A stretch of DNA of 64,000 bases from Erythroxylum novogranatense (GCA_029891385.1 JAIWQS010000266.1:310001-374000), one strand, 5' to 3'; positions 21,948 to 36,600 are shown, numbered from the stretch's first letter. The notes: a model not told the origin generated them from the letters alone. Made by a program: numbers and translations.

Positions 21948-23790
21948 GTTTCAACACTTCTTCTTCATATCCAATCTCAATTTACACTCATTCTAGGAGC
22001 ACATGTTCACTTCCATGAGTTCCTGATGGTGAGCGCCATTCAAAATTACAATTTTTGTCATCATCTAAAGCTGCGTTAATTGTAATTGATATAACAGGCA
22101 CTTGGTCTTGGATGGATTGCATTCCATTCTCAACTTCACCGACTAGTTAAGATTATCGTATAAGAAGAAACAAAGTAACAGAAAACCTGCACCGACCACA
22201 TATGTATATCTCATCTCGATCACACATTCAAGGCTTCATATATAGGAGACCAGACCAGAGGGTCAATATAAATATAATATCAGACGTGTACCAGCGGCAG
22301 ATGCCATGACATTAGAAGTTGTATAAAAGGTTGGCAATGTCTGTTTCCTAAATCACAATATCTATCGAGAGAAATAAGAAAATAAACAATTAATATGTAT
22401 TTATGTAAAATTATTATAAAAAAACGATATTTTGATACGTTTTTTGGGGGAGGTACATACTCATCAATGCATAGAGACATGCATATAGAGGAAAGATTAA
22501 TAATACTACGTACGTACCTAAGCTTATTATAAGGGTGGAAGCAAGCAGTAGCACAAAGACCAAGGTTATATATACAAACTGAAGAGAAGTGAGATTTCCT
22601 TGGAGAAATAAGCTGTGAACCCGTGCCTCCTTGGAAAGATTAATACATTCAACGCTCGATTTGTCTTTCTTTTTTCTGACCAACTTGCACTCTTACCCAA
22701 ATTTACTAAACAAAACCCTCTCTTGGTATCTAAAACTACAAAAAAGAAAAGAAGAGATTTCCAAGAAAAGCAAACTTTATTAAAGATGATCAAAAGCTTC
22801 CAGCCCTTACTTTACTCTCCCCATGCTTGAGCTTCTTGTCTTCCATTATTTCCCTGGCTATACCTTTTTAAATGTTAACCATTTGCATGGGCCATCTTTT
22901 AATAATATTACCAATTGTTTATGGCACAAATTGGATACTTATATCCCCTTCAATATAATCTTTGTCTTATGTCCATGTATATTTCTTTTTTTTTTTAATA
23001 GTTTAATACCCTTTTGAAAATTTCAAGTACAATACAGTATAATTACACTATCTTGGTTTATATATATATATATTCCATGGATGGATCAGGTTGAAGCTTT
23101 GATAAGTAAGTGAACATCATATACACTGTAAATAGAGAAATGGAAGTCTAGAGAGAGAGAGTTTAAAAAGAGTGCATGGCTCATGCGTGTCTGTATTTGT
23201 CTCTACTATCTAACATAGAATCTTCTCATAAGCCAACAAGCCCTAGGAATGCTCATTCTTAGTCCTTTTTCTCTTGACCTTTCATTCGGGAACCCCAATA
23301 CTCTTTATACCAGTATGTACATACACATCTATAATAGCTCATGTAAAGTTTCAATTTGTACAATCTTTTATTTGAAGTGATTATTGTTGTCAACTGATAC
23401 TCAAATTACTGCATGGACTTCTCTTCTATACCCTTTTGGCTGCATAAAAGAGTATTGCCAAACTGATTATCTATATATATATATATATATAAATTGATGA
23501 TGATGAAGAAGACATTCTTCGGCAGCTTAACATGCACAATATTGCTTGATCATTTTCAGCATAAAAAGTTCCTTTTCTGTTCTTTTTGGTTTATTTAGTT
23601 TCCATTCAGTTCATTGTTGATTTTAGAAACTGGCAAGCTGTTTGCAAATGGTAACATATCATATTTACAACCAATCTATACTTGATGACACATTTTCAAG
23701 CTTGTTTTAGCCTTCTTTCCCTAAATGTTAATTAGTAATTAAAAGCATAAGACAAAATTCATCAACACAGAAAATGAAGAAAGTAAATAA
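21948..23790. other. intergenic DNA between the CACTA element and LCAT3
   Basis: Non-coding. Contains a TA dinucleotide run near 23470-23492. Overlapping small hydrophobic frames at 22280-23017 lie on both strands and have no recognisable domain. The last few hundred bases are the 3' flank of LCAT3. Confidence 0.45.
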
Positions 23791-26700
23791 CTAACTTAAC
23801 AGAACGGCATCTGCAACTCGGGATGTCTTCCAACGTTTGAAACGATTTTCATCAATTTCCAACCATTTCTTGATAAGTTCAAACACTGAATTGTCACGAA
23901 GCAGTTCACGATGAGTTGCATTAATCTCCACTCTCTCTGTTGCCATAAATCCATCCGCCTGCAAGTCAAGTTACAAGTTAGGTTCACCAACACAAGTCAC
24001 CAACCTAACAAGGAGAGAAGAGGCTGGTGATTTGATTATAAAGGACAACACTTGAGCTTTTACTGGGAATTTGGTAGCCCTACAGTTTCTGTTGCTCCTA
24101 TAAGTTTAGAGCATTACGTAGAGCTGCATGATCCCAAAACAATCGACTAACAAAATGTCACTTGTTTGTTTGTAGCTTATTACAGTTGTTCTGAAGGAGG
24201 GATAACACAAAACAAAAAGGAACCAGACCAACCCTCTTTTAATTTCAGATCGATTGTATGGCATCCTATTGTTCTTTATTCCTTTACAACAGAAAAATCA
24301 ACCAAAAGAATAAGGCAGGCACCTTTGCTGATTCAGTTGGAACCGTTCCATCTCCATCCACATATGAGTACTGGGGCTACAACAAGCACAATGTTAAAGA
24401 AACGTTCATCATGCATGAAACAATAAGTTTATTGATAGTGGTAGGAAGTGGCAGGTCCTAGGTGCTAAGTGGAAGACGTTTGTAAAACCGTGGAATGATA
24501 AATTACAGATTATAATAATAAACACAAGTATGAGTGGTCTCCAGCAGCTGTTCACTATGTGAGTTAGCATGTTTAGGAGCATCAAGTAATCATGAAGAAA
24601 CCAAATTACTCACCAATGAGTGGCACACCTCAGATAAGTCCCCTACTGGAGATGTCTCTGAACCATAGCTGCATACGGGATGGACACATCAAGTCAGCCT
24701 CATATTAGCTGAAAATTGAAAGCATTCACAAAATATTATCTTGGCATCACCTCAAAAATGCATCATCCAACACAAATTAACGGCCATTTGGTACTTTACC
24801 TTATGAATTAGTATTAAGACAAATCTCAACTGCTTTTATATCTCAATTGAAGTTTCAGTTGAATTTTCACAAAAATCTCAAGCATAGCCCTCCAATTTAT
24901 CAACAGGTTCATATTATGAGCACAAACATAGAGGAAATTAGTTGTATTTCAAGGTCCAAAAAATACATAAATGAGCCATGCCTTTTTCAAAAGAAATTCC
25001 ACTAGTATCATGCCTTTTCCAAAAGAAATACCACTAACAGAGTAATCTTAAAACAATTGTTTCACATACCAAACATCAAAGGGTGTATCAAATGATGTCC
25101 CAACAATATTATAGAATGAAACCCCCTTTGGCAGTTGAGCTTCATTGAGAATCTTGCGAGTGGAAACAGCCCATTTAAGGATGGAAAAGTTGAAGGGCAG
25201 AGCAATTGTGTTACCGTTGTAGCTTAACTGAAACATGAAATAAAGACCGCAGTCAGTTTCAGCTAACATACAATGTCTTCATACATTGAGAAATTACAAT
25301 TATATTGAAAGATGGACTTTCAAGAACATGCCATCAGAAAATCAAAACCAATATTTAGCAGAACCTCATCAGAACTTTTAATATTTCTGGTAGAATACAC
25401 CAGGATCCCAATAGCATAGGCTAATCTTAAAGAAAACCGCTAGAGGTTTGAGCTATCCTTCTATGTATTGTAAAGAAGCATCTTCCTCCTACAGAATATC
25501 AAATGGCTTCCAGACACAATGTTACCTCATTGTTTTTCAATGCTTCTTCAAAGAACATGGTACTATCAAGTGGGCCATAGGACTCTAATTTGACAGAAGT
25601 TCCCCCATCATTTGTTTCCTTTCGCCACACTTGTATCTGTGGGTTCTTTTCCCAGTTAAAATCTGGATTTGCCAACATTTCATAGATTGATGGACACTCA
25701 ACTAGCTGTTTGCAGGCCAAAGAGATAAAAGAACAGTCTCATAAGATCTCCAGCAAAAGAAGGGAATATAACTGACAGAGTTCTTGCGCTTCCTTTCTCT
25801 CAAATTGTGCACTAAGCATTTTAAACAAGGGCAGCTGTTCGGGGAAAAGAAATTACCAGTTGGTGCATCGTCCATCTTTTGACAAAGAAGTAGCTCTCCA
25901 AGCCTTCAACAAACTGCAAGCCAGTTAAAAGAGAATCATTGATGCATCCTGGTGCACCTGTTATGGAAGCACACAAGTTTTCAAGCCTGCTTTTATTCCA
26001 TTCAGAAATGAAAAGGAAAGGAAGTTGTAAACAGAAATTGTCGATGCAGGGACGAGAATGAAATAAGATCCTCTGCATGACTCTCGTAGAATTAATGTCT
26101 AATGCATATGGCTAGACTAAAAGTACCTTGGAAAGGACAGGCAATGCAGATCCATTTATTGACAAACTGTGAAAAAACCTGCCAAGAATGAATTGAAGAT
26201 AATGTTACACACCTTATGACAGATAATGGGAATCTAACTTTGTCCATGGTGTTCTAACAAATCTAATAATGTTTGAAACTTTCACAGAGTAAATATGCTC
26301 ACATCTTTGTGGAGTGACATGAAACATGAGACCAACAGCCCACCCATTGAATGAGAGATTACATTAACTTTTCTGTTTCCAGCAGATTTATAAGCAGTCT
26401 CCAACTTCGCGTTTAGGCCTTTCATTGATTTGTCAATCCTGCGAAGGGAATGTAAACGGTTTCCACGAACAGCATAGAACATATACAGTCAATGTTATAA
26501 GTGGAACCACACACACTTCAATCATAAGCAAAGGAAATAGCTCAACCATCTGAAACATAATCGGTTGAGGAAAGTATTTACCTATTGCTTTGCCGAAAAT
26601 CATATCCATATCCAAACAATGTGGTTCCCTTCTTATATCCACATTTAGTGAGCATCTCAATCATATCATGAAACTGATATACCTCTGTTAGATGTAATAA

Positions 26701-27546
26701 TTTAACGAACTGGCACAGCACAAAGATATCAGAAAACAAAGTTTAGCTCATCCAATTGGTTAACAAATATAGTAATGTGAATGGCAGAAGAAACAATGAC
26801 GAATAGAAAAAGATGAGAACTATCCATTCTACAGAACATAAAACCGGAATACTCATTCTTGTTTGATATTACAAGAAGCATGAAGAGGAAGACATAATCA
26901 TAAATAAAGTTAAGAGGAACCATCTTTAATAATTGTTACACGAGTTCAGTATGAGGGTTTCATCCAAGATCATACCCAAGAAGGATCTAAAATGTCAATG
27001 GCATAAAGTCCGTAATCATCATCAGGGATCACGATTTCAGTGTTAGAATCCAACACTTCTGTGTAGCCTGATAATCCGAAACACAAACAACATCAGAAGG
27101 AATTGAGGATAGCATTGCTCCACAAATTGCAAGGCTAACTAAACAAGAACAAGTGCATACCGATCTGTAACAAACGTTAAAGATGGGAACTTTCCAATAA
27201 AACAACAGAAGTACGCACTTTATATCTCTAAAAATCCCATTTTTAATTGTTCCGAACAGAGCAAGCAATAGATAGAGACAGAGAGAAGAAAGATAGGAGA
27301 AGAAAAAAAAGTGGGGAAGAGAGAAAAACCAGAGCTGGGATTGTAGAGAGACCAAATCTTCTTCCTGAACTCTAAATCAGCCAACAGAATCCGGACCCAA
27401 ACACGGGTCTCGAACCCCAACTTGTTCTTACTCTTGGAGTGGAGAATGGAGCCTCCTATCCCGGACACCAGGAGCACCGGGTCTCGGTCTGGTTCGGTAG
27501 CTTCGAAGCTTCGGTTGCCAAAGCATGGGCAGGAGTCGAAAACCAT
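23791..27546 (-). CDS. LCAT3: LCAT3-type phospholipase A1 (lecithin:cholesterol acyltransferase-like)
   Basis: Alpha/beta-hydrolase of the LCAT/PDAT family; Arabidopsis LCAT3 acts as a phospholipase A1 on phosphatidylcholine-type lipids. Eleven exons: 27546-27330, 27067-26976, 26709-26582, 26438-26303, 26178-26127, 25957-25857, 25705-25526, 25227-25070, 24668-24614, 24376-24323 and 23958-23791. All have GT-AG introns and consistent phase, giving 446 aa (Arabidopsis LCAT3 is 447). The oxyanion region is PVLLVSGIGGSIL (23-35). The serine motif is SHSMGG with Ser176. Asp382 in YVDGDGTVP and His407 in NATHRELL complete the triad. GYGYDFRQSN is conserved. It starts MVFDSCPCFG, close to the family start, and I see no signal peptide. 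All catalytic residues are present and no lesion was seen. Confidence 0.92.
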
Positions 27547-27897
27547 GATGGGGTTGAGAAATCGGAGGGCTCCGGGTTTGTTTGCGTTGGTTGGCGGTGG
27601 TAGCTAGCCTAGCTAGCAAAGTAGTACAAACTCAAATTTTGCTGACAGCACCAACAACTAACAGAAGCTCATTAATCATTCAACTTTGTCTTTTATCCCT
27701 GCTCGCACCGACTCGGATCTTACGGCCAAACTTTCTCTTTTAATAAAACCAACTATTACCAGTTATCATAGGTTATTAATTATATAAATAAAAGCCGAAA
27801 CGAGGACAGGTAGGTAGGGAGGAAGTTAGGATGGTGTGGAAAAGCATTCATAGAAGCATATTCTTTTGGCACAATTTTATTACTTTTCTTCTTCTTC
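27547..27897. other. LCAT3 promoter and TNL-A 3' flank
   Basis: 350 bp between the LCAT3 start and the TNL-A stop codon. No other feature seen. Confidence 0.5.
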
Positions 27898-28333
27898 TTA
27901 TTCAACGAAAGTAATGGAGTTGTTAGCTTTATGTTGCTGACTTTTACAAGGATCCAGCTCTTCCACATCCTGCTCGTACACCAGACGAACTCCGCATTTC
28001 TTAACTGTCAATCGTCTGCAACTGAATCTAACATCAATGTTGTTCCACAACTCTACACCTCCTTCATAGCATCTCTCCGGTATATAAATGAACCAATGTT
28101 GATCAAACCCTGGTTTCCAGGCATCTCTTTCCAGAAGCAAGGTGAATGGGTGGTTGCTGCTGCTAGCCTTCTCGGTATTTGGTTGAACAAAACATTGAAT
28201 CCTCGGAAACTCAGAATCATCGTCCTCGTTCCAAAGTTTCTTGTCGTCATCCACCACGTAAACTGCGGATACTGCAAGTCCCTTCCACGTACCATCACAC
28301 CAAGTTGGAGGAAGCTGTAGCCTAGCTGCAGAC

Positions 28334-28920
28334 TGTTGGAAAAATCGGGTATTTTTTCCTCTAAGGTAAACAACTAGTGAAGTGAACCGATTCAGTAATA
28401 TCCAGGAAAGACCGCCAAACAATCTCCTAAGACAGTATTACCATTCCACGTAAGATCCCAGGAAAGGCGGAGGGTCACAAACGGTCCCACTTAAAACCCG
28501 GCCTCTGAGCGAAATTACGTGCGCGATGATTTATCACAACCTAAACCCGTGTACACACGAACAATAAATACACCCAAATAAATTGAACACAACACTACAA
28601 ATATACTCGACAAATAATATTGAATACTATAAATACGGAATAAATAAAAGAGATAAGGAAAGAACACACGAAACTTGATAACGGAGTTGACGAATTTTGC
28701 TCTTCGAAAGCACCACTTAGGCAAATTTCGCTCTTATTAAGAGAATACTAAATTTGACACGATACTGACTTTGATGTATTTATCAAATATTTTTGGGATG
28801 AATGTGATTAGGAGGGGGAGGAGTTATTTATAACTTCATAAACTCCTCCCTTCTTCATCTCTTCCCAATATGGGATTGAATTTAAGCCACCAATCAACCA
28901 AAAGTCAAAAATATACAACA
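28334..28920 (-). repeat. Copia-2 3' LTR
   Basis: 587 bp; partner of 33071-33658. It shows many small differences and losses relative to the partner around 28420-28740. The polypurine tract lies just inside (reads AAGGTGGAGATT on the minus strand). Confidence 0.9.
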
Positions 28921-29032
28921 AATCTCCACCTTGGCATAATTTCGAGTCCCACCAAATGCAAGCATCATTCATCATTCCAATCAAACAAAACAGCCTTTGT
29001 AGTGCTTCTAATTTGCGCCCTCAGGCGCCAAC

Positions 29033-32000
29033 TCAAATGTGCAAAATATTGACCAAGTCTAAACAATGCTCAAACTTGGCTCTTGTAACCACCTTGGTCA
29101 AGATATCTGCAGGATTCTCGTAGTCCAATATTACGAATAAGTATCTCTCTTCTTCCGAATTTCCGCACAAAGTGATAATAACATCGATGTCTTCGTCCTC
29201 GCATGAAAGACTTGATTCTTTGCTAAATGAATAGACTGATCGTCGAATATACCTCAAGTTTTTCGACCAACTCCAAGTCTTTAAGCAACCCATGAAGCCA
29301 AATTGCCTCTTTCACGACTTCAGTAATAGCTATATACTCATCACTGTTGTAGACAAAGTCACCGTTGATCGCAAAGTAGACTTCCAACTAACTGGTGCCT
29401 TTGCTAAAGTGAACAAATAGCCAGTTGTAGACCGTCGCTTATCTAAGTTACCTGCATAGTCAGAATCACAATATCCAACTACACGTTGACTAAGTAATTC
29501 ATCCTGCTCAAATGCTAAACCAACATCTACGGTATGTAGGATATACCGTATAATCCATTTCACAGCTTGTCAATGAACCTTGCCCGGATCATGCATGTAC
29601 CTGCTTACAACACTTACTGCCTGTGAAATATCGGGTCTAGTACACACCATTGTATACATCAAGCTTCCTACTGCATTAGCATAAGGTACTTTCGCCATGT
29701 ATTCCCGTTCTTCATCCGTCTTTGGAGATAATCTGCTACTTAGTTTCAAATGAGGGAGCAAGTGGGGTACTTATAGGTTTTGAATCTTCATGTATACCAA
29801 AACTTTGTAATACCTTTTTCAACATCGCTCGTGACAACCAAAGCTTGCTCTCTCTCTATCCTCGCTTATCTCCATGCCGAGAATCTTCGCTTTCCCAAAT
29901 CCTTCATCTCAACTCTTTACTCAATCGAGCCTTCAATATGTCAATTTCACTTTGGCTCTTTCATAATCAACATATCATCTACATATAAGAGTAGGTAGAT
30001 GTAGGACCCATCTTGAAGTCTGCACAAATATACACAATGATCATATTTACTTCTTGTGTATTTCTGACCCTTCATAAACTTGTCAAATCGTTTGTACCAT
30101 TGCCTCGGTGATTGCTTCAATCCGTACAACGACTTATTCAATTTACAAACCCAATTTTCTTTACCAGCAACTTTGAATCCATCTGGCTGAGACATATAGA
30201 TTTCCTCCTCAAAATCACCGTGTAGGAACGCGGTTTTCACATCAAGTTGAGCTAGCTCCAAATTCAACTGCGCTACCAAGGCCAACAAAATTCTAATGGA
30301 ATAATGTTTAACAACTGGAGAAAATACCTCATTATAATCAATTCCTTCCTTCTGAGCGTAGCCTTTAGCCACCAATCTTGCCTTGTAGCGAATATCATCT
30401 TTATCAGGAAATCCTTCTTTCTTTGCAAATATCCATTTGCATCCAATTGCCTTCTTTCCCTTCGGTAGTTGTGTCAGCTTCCATGTCTTGTTCTTCTCAA
30501 GAGATTGCATTTCCTCCTCCATTGCACCTGCCCATCTGCCACTTTCTGAACTTCGGATTGCTTCTGGGAAGGTAGATGGAACATCATCAACAACTGGAAG
30601 TGCATAAGCTACCATGTCAGTAAAACGAGCAGGCTTGTGAATTTCTCGTCTCGTTCTTCTAACGGCAATTGACTCTGATTGCTGCGGAGGTTCTTGGGTC
30701 GGAACCTCTTCCTCATCTGACTCTTCTTCTGCCATAGGAGAGTCACTAGTAGTGCCTTTTGCTGGGATTACCATTGTCTGTTTAAACTCCACCTGCTTCG
30801 GCATACACTCCACCTTCTGTGAAGTACCATTAGCCCCTTTTGGAATTACCTTATTTAATATGGCAGATTCATCAAAGGTAACATCCCTGCTGACAATTGT
30901 CTTCTTTGACTCTAGACACCATAAACGGTATCCCTTAACTCCAGCATTGAAGCCCATAAATAGAGCCTTCTTTGCTCGTGGATCCAACTTTGATTCATTC
31001 ACATGATAATACGCAGTAGAACCAAAAATATGCAAAGAGTCGTAATCTGTTGCAGGTTTCCTAGACCATACCTCTAGAGGAGATGATGGCAATCGATTAA
31101 TGAGATGTTAAGCGTATGTCACTGCCTCAGCCCAAAACTTTCTGCCTAACCCAACATTAGACAACATACAACGAACTTTCTCCACCAGTGTCCTGTTCAT
31201 TCGCTCTGACACCCCATTCTGTTGTGGTGTTTTTCTAACTGTAAAGTGCCGAACTATGCCAAAATCTTGACATACCTTTAGGAAAGGATCGCTCTTGTAT
31301 TCTCCATCATTGTCTGTTCGGAGAACTTTGATCTTTCTTCCTGTCTGGTTTTCAACTTGAGCTTTCCACTTAAGAAAAACTCCAAGCACATCATCTTTGT
31401 TCTTCATAGTAAACACCCAAACTCTTCTGGAAAAATCATCAACAAAAGTGACAAAATAATGCCTACCTCCAAGAGATGGAGTCTTAGCAGGTCCCCATAC
31501 ATCTGAGTGCACATAATCCAAAATTCCCTTAGTATTATGAATAGCAGTGCCAAATTTCACTCTTCGTTGTTTTCCTAGAATACAATGCTCACAAAATTCT
31601 AATTTGCAAGTCTTCGTACCTTTTAATAATCCTTGCTTGGCAAGAATTTGCAAGGATTTTTCACCAGCATGTCCCAACCTCATATGCCACAACTTTGTTG
31701 CCTCTGTATCATTCTTGCTACTAGAAGTTACTGTTGCTATTGTCCCAACAACCGTACTACCTTGGTAGTAATACAAGTTATTTTTCCTTATGCCTTTCAA
31801 CATCACAAGTGCTCCTGAAGTTGCCTTAAGAATTCCATCTCGCATCATCACAATTAGGCCTTTTGATTCTAAGGTCCCCAAAGAGATGAGATTCTTCTTC
31901 AATTTCGGCACATACCGCACGTCTCTCAAAATTCTGGTGGATCCATCATGATTCCTCAGCTTGATTGAACCTATTCCAGCTGTTTTACATGGATTGTCAT

Positions 32001-32992
32001 TACCCATGTAAACAATTCCACCATCAATTTCTTCAAAATCAAAGAACCACTCCCGGATGGGAGACATATGATAGATACAACCTGAATCCAGAATCCACTC
32101 GTCTGAATGTAATGTTGAAGGTGATACCACCAAAGAGACATCTGATTCTACATCACTTTTACATTCTGCAACATTTGCATCTTCTTGAGCCTTCCTTTCT
32201 TCTTCAACTTGGGCGATATTTCTTCCAATGCCCTTTCTCATGATGAAAGCACATTCATCTTTGCAACTCGCTTTTGATTTGGATCTTCCTCTTCTTCCTT
32301 CGTTGGCTCTCTGTGGCCTCTTGCCACAAATGCTTCATCTTCAGAATCGCTTCACTTTTCTTTTATCTTGTTTTGCAATTAATGACTATACAAAGCAGAA
32401 TACACAGCATCTAAAGACACATTCTCCTTCCCATGAAATAAAGTAGTTTCTAAGTGTTCAAATTCATCCGGAAGGGATGATAACAACATCAAAGCCAAAT
32501 CTTCATCCACAAATTTCACATCCAAATTCAACAGGTCTGCTACTAACGATTAAATATAGTAATGTGTTCATTCATAGTAGTACTAGTCGGTAATCAAATC
32601 GAACAACCTTTTTTCATAAGGAGCTTATTCGACCACTCTTTTCGAAATTTGTCCTCCAATACCCTCCACGGTTTGTCTGCAGAAGTCTCATTTTGAAAGC
32701 ATACTTCGCTTCTGCATGCATATGATCGAATTGTTCGCATGCCAACCGATTTATGATACTCCAATCCTTATCTTCTACATACCGGTTTCATTTCTTCAAT
32801 AGCTATGTCAAGGCCTTGTTGGAAAAGAGAATCCAAAACCTCACCTTGCCACATCCCAAAATGACCAGTACCATCAAATATTTCCACCGCCAACTTCATA
32901 CTTGACATTGGAGTCCTCTGCCATGAGGAAGTTGATGTCACCTGTGTCATATTTGATATGTCTCTAGTTGTTGGTGAATTTACAAATGTCAT
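29033..32992 (-). pseudogene. Copia-2 gag-pol remnant
   Basis: gag start at 32992 (TTRDISNMTQVTSTSSW, FDGTGHFGMWQGEV), broken from about 32770 to 32240; the CCHC knuckle region is out of frame. 32241-31108 holds the protease (WILDSGCIYHMSP), GAG-pre-integrase (LWHMRLGHAG) and integrase (HSDVWGPA, RTDNDGEY where the family usually has DNGGEY). 31092-29947 holds the end of integrase and reverse transcriptase (YVDDMLI). RNase H is split over 29761-29033 (CDSDYAG). Multiple frameshifts; not functional. Confidence 0.88.
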
Positions 32993-33070
32993 TTTAGACT
33001 CAAATAATAGTATTCAATATTACAAATATTACAAACAAACTAAAGGATAAACCTTCTACTCGATACCACT

Positions 33071-33658
33071 TGTTGGGAAAATCAGTATTTTTCCTCTAAG
33101 GTAAACAACTAGTGAAGTGAACCGATTCAAGAATACCTGGAAAGACCGCCAAATAATCGACAGATTACCATTCCACGAAGATCCAGGAAAGGACGGAGGG
33201 TCACAAACGGTCCCACTTAAAACCCGCCTCCTGAGCAGAAATTACGTGACGGTGTATTTATCACAACCTAAACCCGTGTACACACACGAACAATAAATAC
33301 ACCCAAATAAATTGAACACAACACTACAAATATACCCGACAAATAATATTGAATACTATAAATACGGAATAAATAAAAGAGATAAGGAAAGAACACACTC
33401 GAAACTTGATAACGGAGTTCGGCCAATTTTGCCTACTTCTCCGAGCACCACTTAGCAAAATTGCTTTCTTATTAAGAAGAGAATACTAAATTTGATACGT
33501 ATACAGCTTTGGTGTATTTATCAAATATTTTTGGGATGAATGTGATTAGGAGGGGGAGGAGTTATTTATAACTTCATAAACTCCTCCCTTCTTCATCTCT
33601 TCCCAATATGGGATTGAATTTAAGCCACCAACCAACCAAAAGTCAAAAATATACAACA
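33071..33658 (-). repeat. Copia-2 5' LTR
   Basis: 588 bp; partner of 28334-28920, and similar to the Copia-3 LTRs in the opposite orientation. Confidence 0.9.
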
Positions 33659-36600
33659 CGGACCCCATTCCTGAGTAGTTAAACCATGCAGGACTTGGTC
33701 TTCCAGGGCAGCACATAGAAAAATGATAGAATCCCTGTATCATCAGAATTGTTACTTATAATTAATGTTCAGCTTAGATGGGTACAGGTTGCTTGATGAA
33801 GTTACTAATGGTGGAGTGAGTTGGGGTACCTGAGGCCAGTTTTTAAGCAAAAAATAGAGGCGATCCAAAACATACGAAAACCCATCATTTCCTCGAAGTT
33901 GATTAAGTTTGTGGGAATTTGAAAGGACCAATTCGAACTGTTTGGAAGGCTTGCCGGCTTCTAATGGACGACTTGGAAGATCTGTCAGTGATTCGCAGTC
34001 AAACATGCTTACATACTTGATGCCTAGTGGAAGCTCTGGCAATGACTCCAACTTCTTGCAGTTGTCTACAATCAGTACTTCGAGATTGGAAAGTTGTCTG
34101 ATGCTTGCAGGTAAGCTAAAGAAATCGTTTCCACTCAGATTTAGTGTTCCTAATGCAGTGAAGCAGCTTAGATGATCAGGTATTGCTCCTTCTGTGAGAT
34201 TGCAGTTACTTAGATCAAGAATTTTCAGATAACAGAAATCTAACAGAGAAGTTAACATGGAAGTCACGGGACTAGGATTGTTTCTTGGCAGTGTACGGAA
34301 AGGTGACACCAAGTCCCATGATTTACGCTGTGGTTCATTACAACCATGGAAGGACAAGACTTGAAGGCTTTTCGAAAGCTTAAGATATGGTGGCAGTTGT
34401 CTGACAGCAGTTTTGCCCAAGTCAAGCACCTCCAAGCAGGTTAAATTCTGCAACCTTTCTGGTAATTTCTCAAGTTTTGAGCACCCTGACAAAATAAGAT
34501 TCTTGAGGGACTTCAGATTGCCGATGCTACTTGGAAGATCCACAAGGTTTGTGCAGTCTTTCAAATTCAAAGAAAACAGATCTCTCAAAGTTCCAATGGA
34601 GTCATGAACCTTCCTCAATCTCGTGCACCTTTCAAGCTTTACAATCTCTACATTTGGGAACCATCTAAAATCAGGGGTTTTTCTTAAGCTCTGACAGTGA
34701 CTAAGATCAATGAGCTTCAAATTCTGCAGAGGCTATCAGTGACACAAACATTAAATAAAAGAGATCAGAAACATAAGAAATACTTGAGAAACTTAAAAGT
34801 TAGCATATTTAACTAAGGCACATAAAAGAAACCTTAATTGCTTTCATACTCTTCCACAGTTGTTCAATGTGGCTATGGCGCAAGTTGAGCTCGACAAGTT
34901 TATCAGGTTGGAAACTTGGTGGCAAGGTTTTGGAAGGATAATCATTCCATTCCAAGTACTTAAGTTGATCATCGGGAAGGTGATGTACGCTCTCAAAACT
35001 GTGACAATTCCGTACTATGAGAAACCTAAGCTTTTTCATCTTCGGAAAAGCTTTAGTACTCAAGTTTCCTCTTTCTGATCCTTCCCATTCCAGGACTATG
35101 CCTTCAATTTCTTCCATTCCCTTCAACATTTTCGAATTGCAAATTGTAAACAGGAATCTAAACAAATATAAAGGTAATACAGGATTGATTAATAATCATG
35201 CAAGTTACCTCATTTTGCTTCAGGACATGCTCTATATCTTCATACAGCCACACCCTGCTCCGTTTTCCAGGATTTTCGTACGAGTTTTGCTTAACGATTT
35301 CTCTACCCATTTCTTGAAGCAAATCATGCATCCATATTCTGTCATCAGAGACGGTTACTAGAGATTTATCTATCAGTACCCTTATTCCAATGTCAGGGTA
35401 CAAGGCACAACATTCAAGTACTTTCATCACATAAGCTCTCTTCTTGCCATTGAAGAAACAAGCTATATCTAGGAACATTTTCTTCTCTAGTTCCTCTAGT
35501 CCATCGAAACTTATTTGAAGCTTGTCTAAAATCTCTTTTTGAGGAACTTTCTTGAGTCTGTCCAATGCACTTCTCCATTCACTTACAGATCTGCCAAACA
35601 GAAAGGACCCTATAACAACAAGGGCCAAGGGTAATCCATTAGCATGGTTCAAGAATTTATCAGACAGCTCTGCATACTCCTTTTTCGGGCATTCGTTTTT
35701 GAAGGCTTTCAAACTAAAGAGTTGAAGAGCTTGCTCATGATCTAATTCCTTAATCCTGCATAGTTTATCTGCTCCACAGCTAATCGCCACATGTTCATCC
35801 CTGGTGGTTATAATAATCCTACTTCCACTACCAAACCAGTCACGCATAACAGCTAATGCTTTGAATTGGTCTAATTGATCAGCATCATCAAGAACAATAA
35901 GAACCCTTTTGTGGCATAACCTCTTTCTAATCTCGTTCATCCCTTGATCGACATTCCAAATCTTGATCTTCTTCGTCTCCATTAGAATTTCTGAGAGAAG
36001 TTGCTCTTGCAGTGAAACTAAGCCATGCTTTTCTTGGACATCTCTAACATTGGCAAGAAAACTGCTACCTTCAAATTGATGAGAAATCTTCCCATAAACA
36101 ACTCTAGCAACTGTTGTCTTCCCTATGCCGCCCATCCCATGAATCCCTAAAACTCAATGTTCTTACCCGATTCTTCAACTAACTGCCTGCATATTTCATC
36201 CACTTGGCAATCAATCCCGACAACATCTTTGTTCACACTTGAAAGCCTGTGGATCAATTTTCTCCACAGTTCAACAATCTCTTGGATAACTTCTGATTCA
36301 CTCCTGGAAAGAAATAACAGTTAAATGATTGGCAAATAAACAGCAAGATCATATATGGTAACTTGCACGAAATAAAGTCAACCTGTTCCGCAGATCCCAT
36401 CCAGAAAGATTTGCAATTTCCGTCAAGGAAGATCTCCACTTTTGCACCTTCTCCATATCATGCTCAAAGGTTTTTTCCTGTTTGGCGAAAGCTTTTCCAA
36501 TTCTTCCGGTCTGTTTCCTCACCTGTGACGCATCCACCCCACAGAAAACAGGAAAAATAGTTTGTCTCCCAGCTCTAAAACATTGGAAGATGTTGGAAAG

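Larger units (their letters stand above)
28334..33658 (-). mobile_element. Copia-2, Ty1/copia (Tork/Tnt1-like) element inside the TNL-A last exon
   Basis: 5,325 bp, minus strand. LTRs at 28334-28920 and 33071-33658 share TGTTG...CAACA ends. The flanks CAGAC (28329-28333) and CGGAC (33659-33663) are a 5-bp target duplication with one mismatch. A primer-binding site reads TGGTATCG on the minus strand at 33068-33061. It is the same family as Copia-3 (nearly identical protease, integrase and reverse transcriptase text). gag is badly broken. Confidence 0.92.

Noticed and set aside
22280..23017. Overlapping hydrophobic small frames on both strands between the CACTA element and LCAT3
   Set aside because: AT-rich DNA gives hydrophobic translations by chance; no domain, no splice structure.
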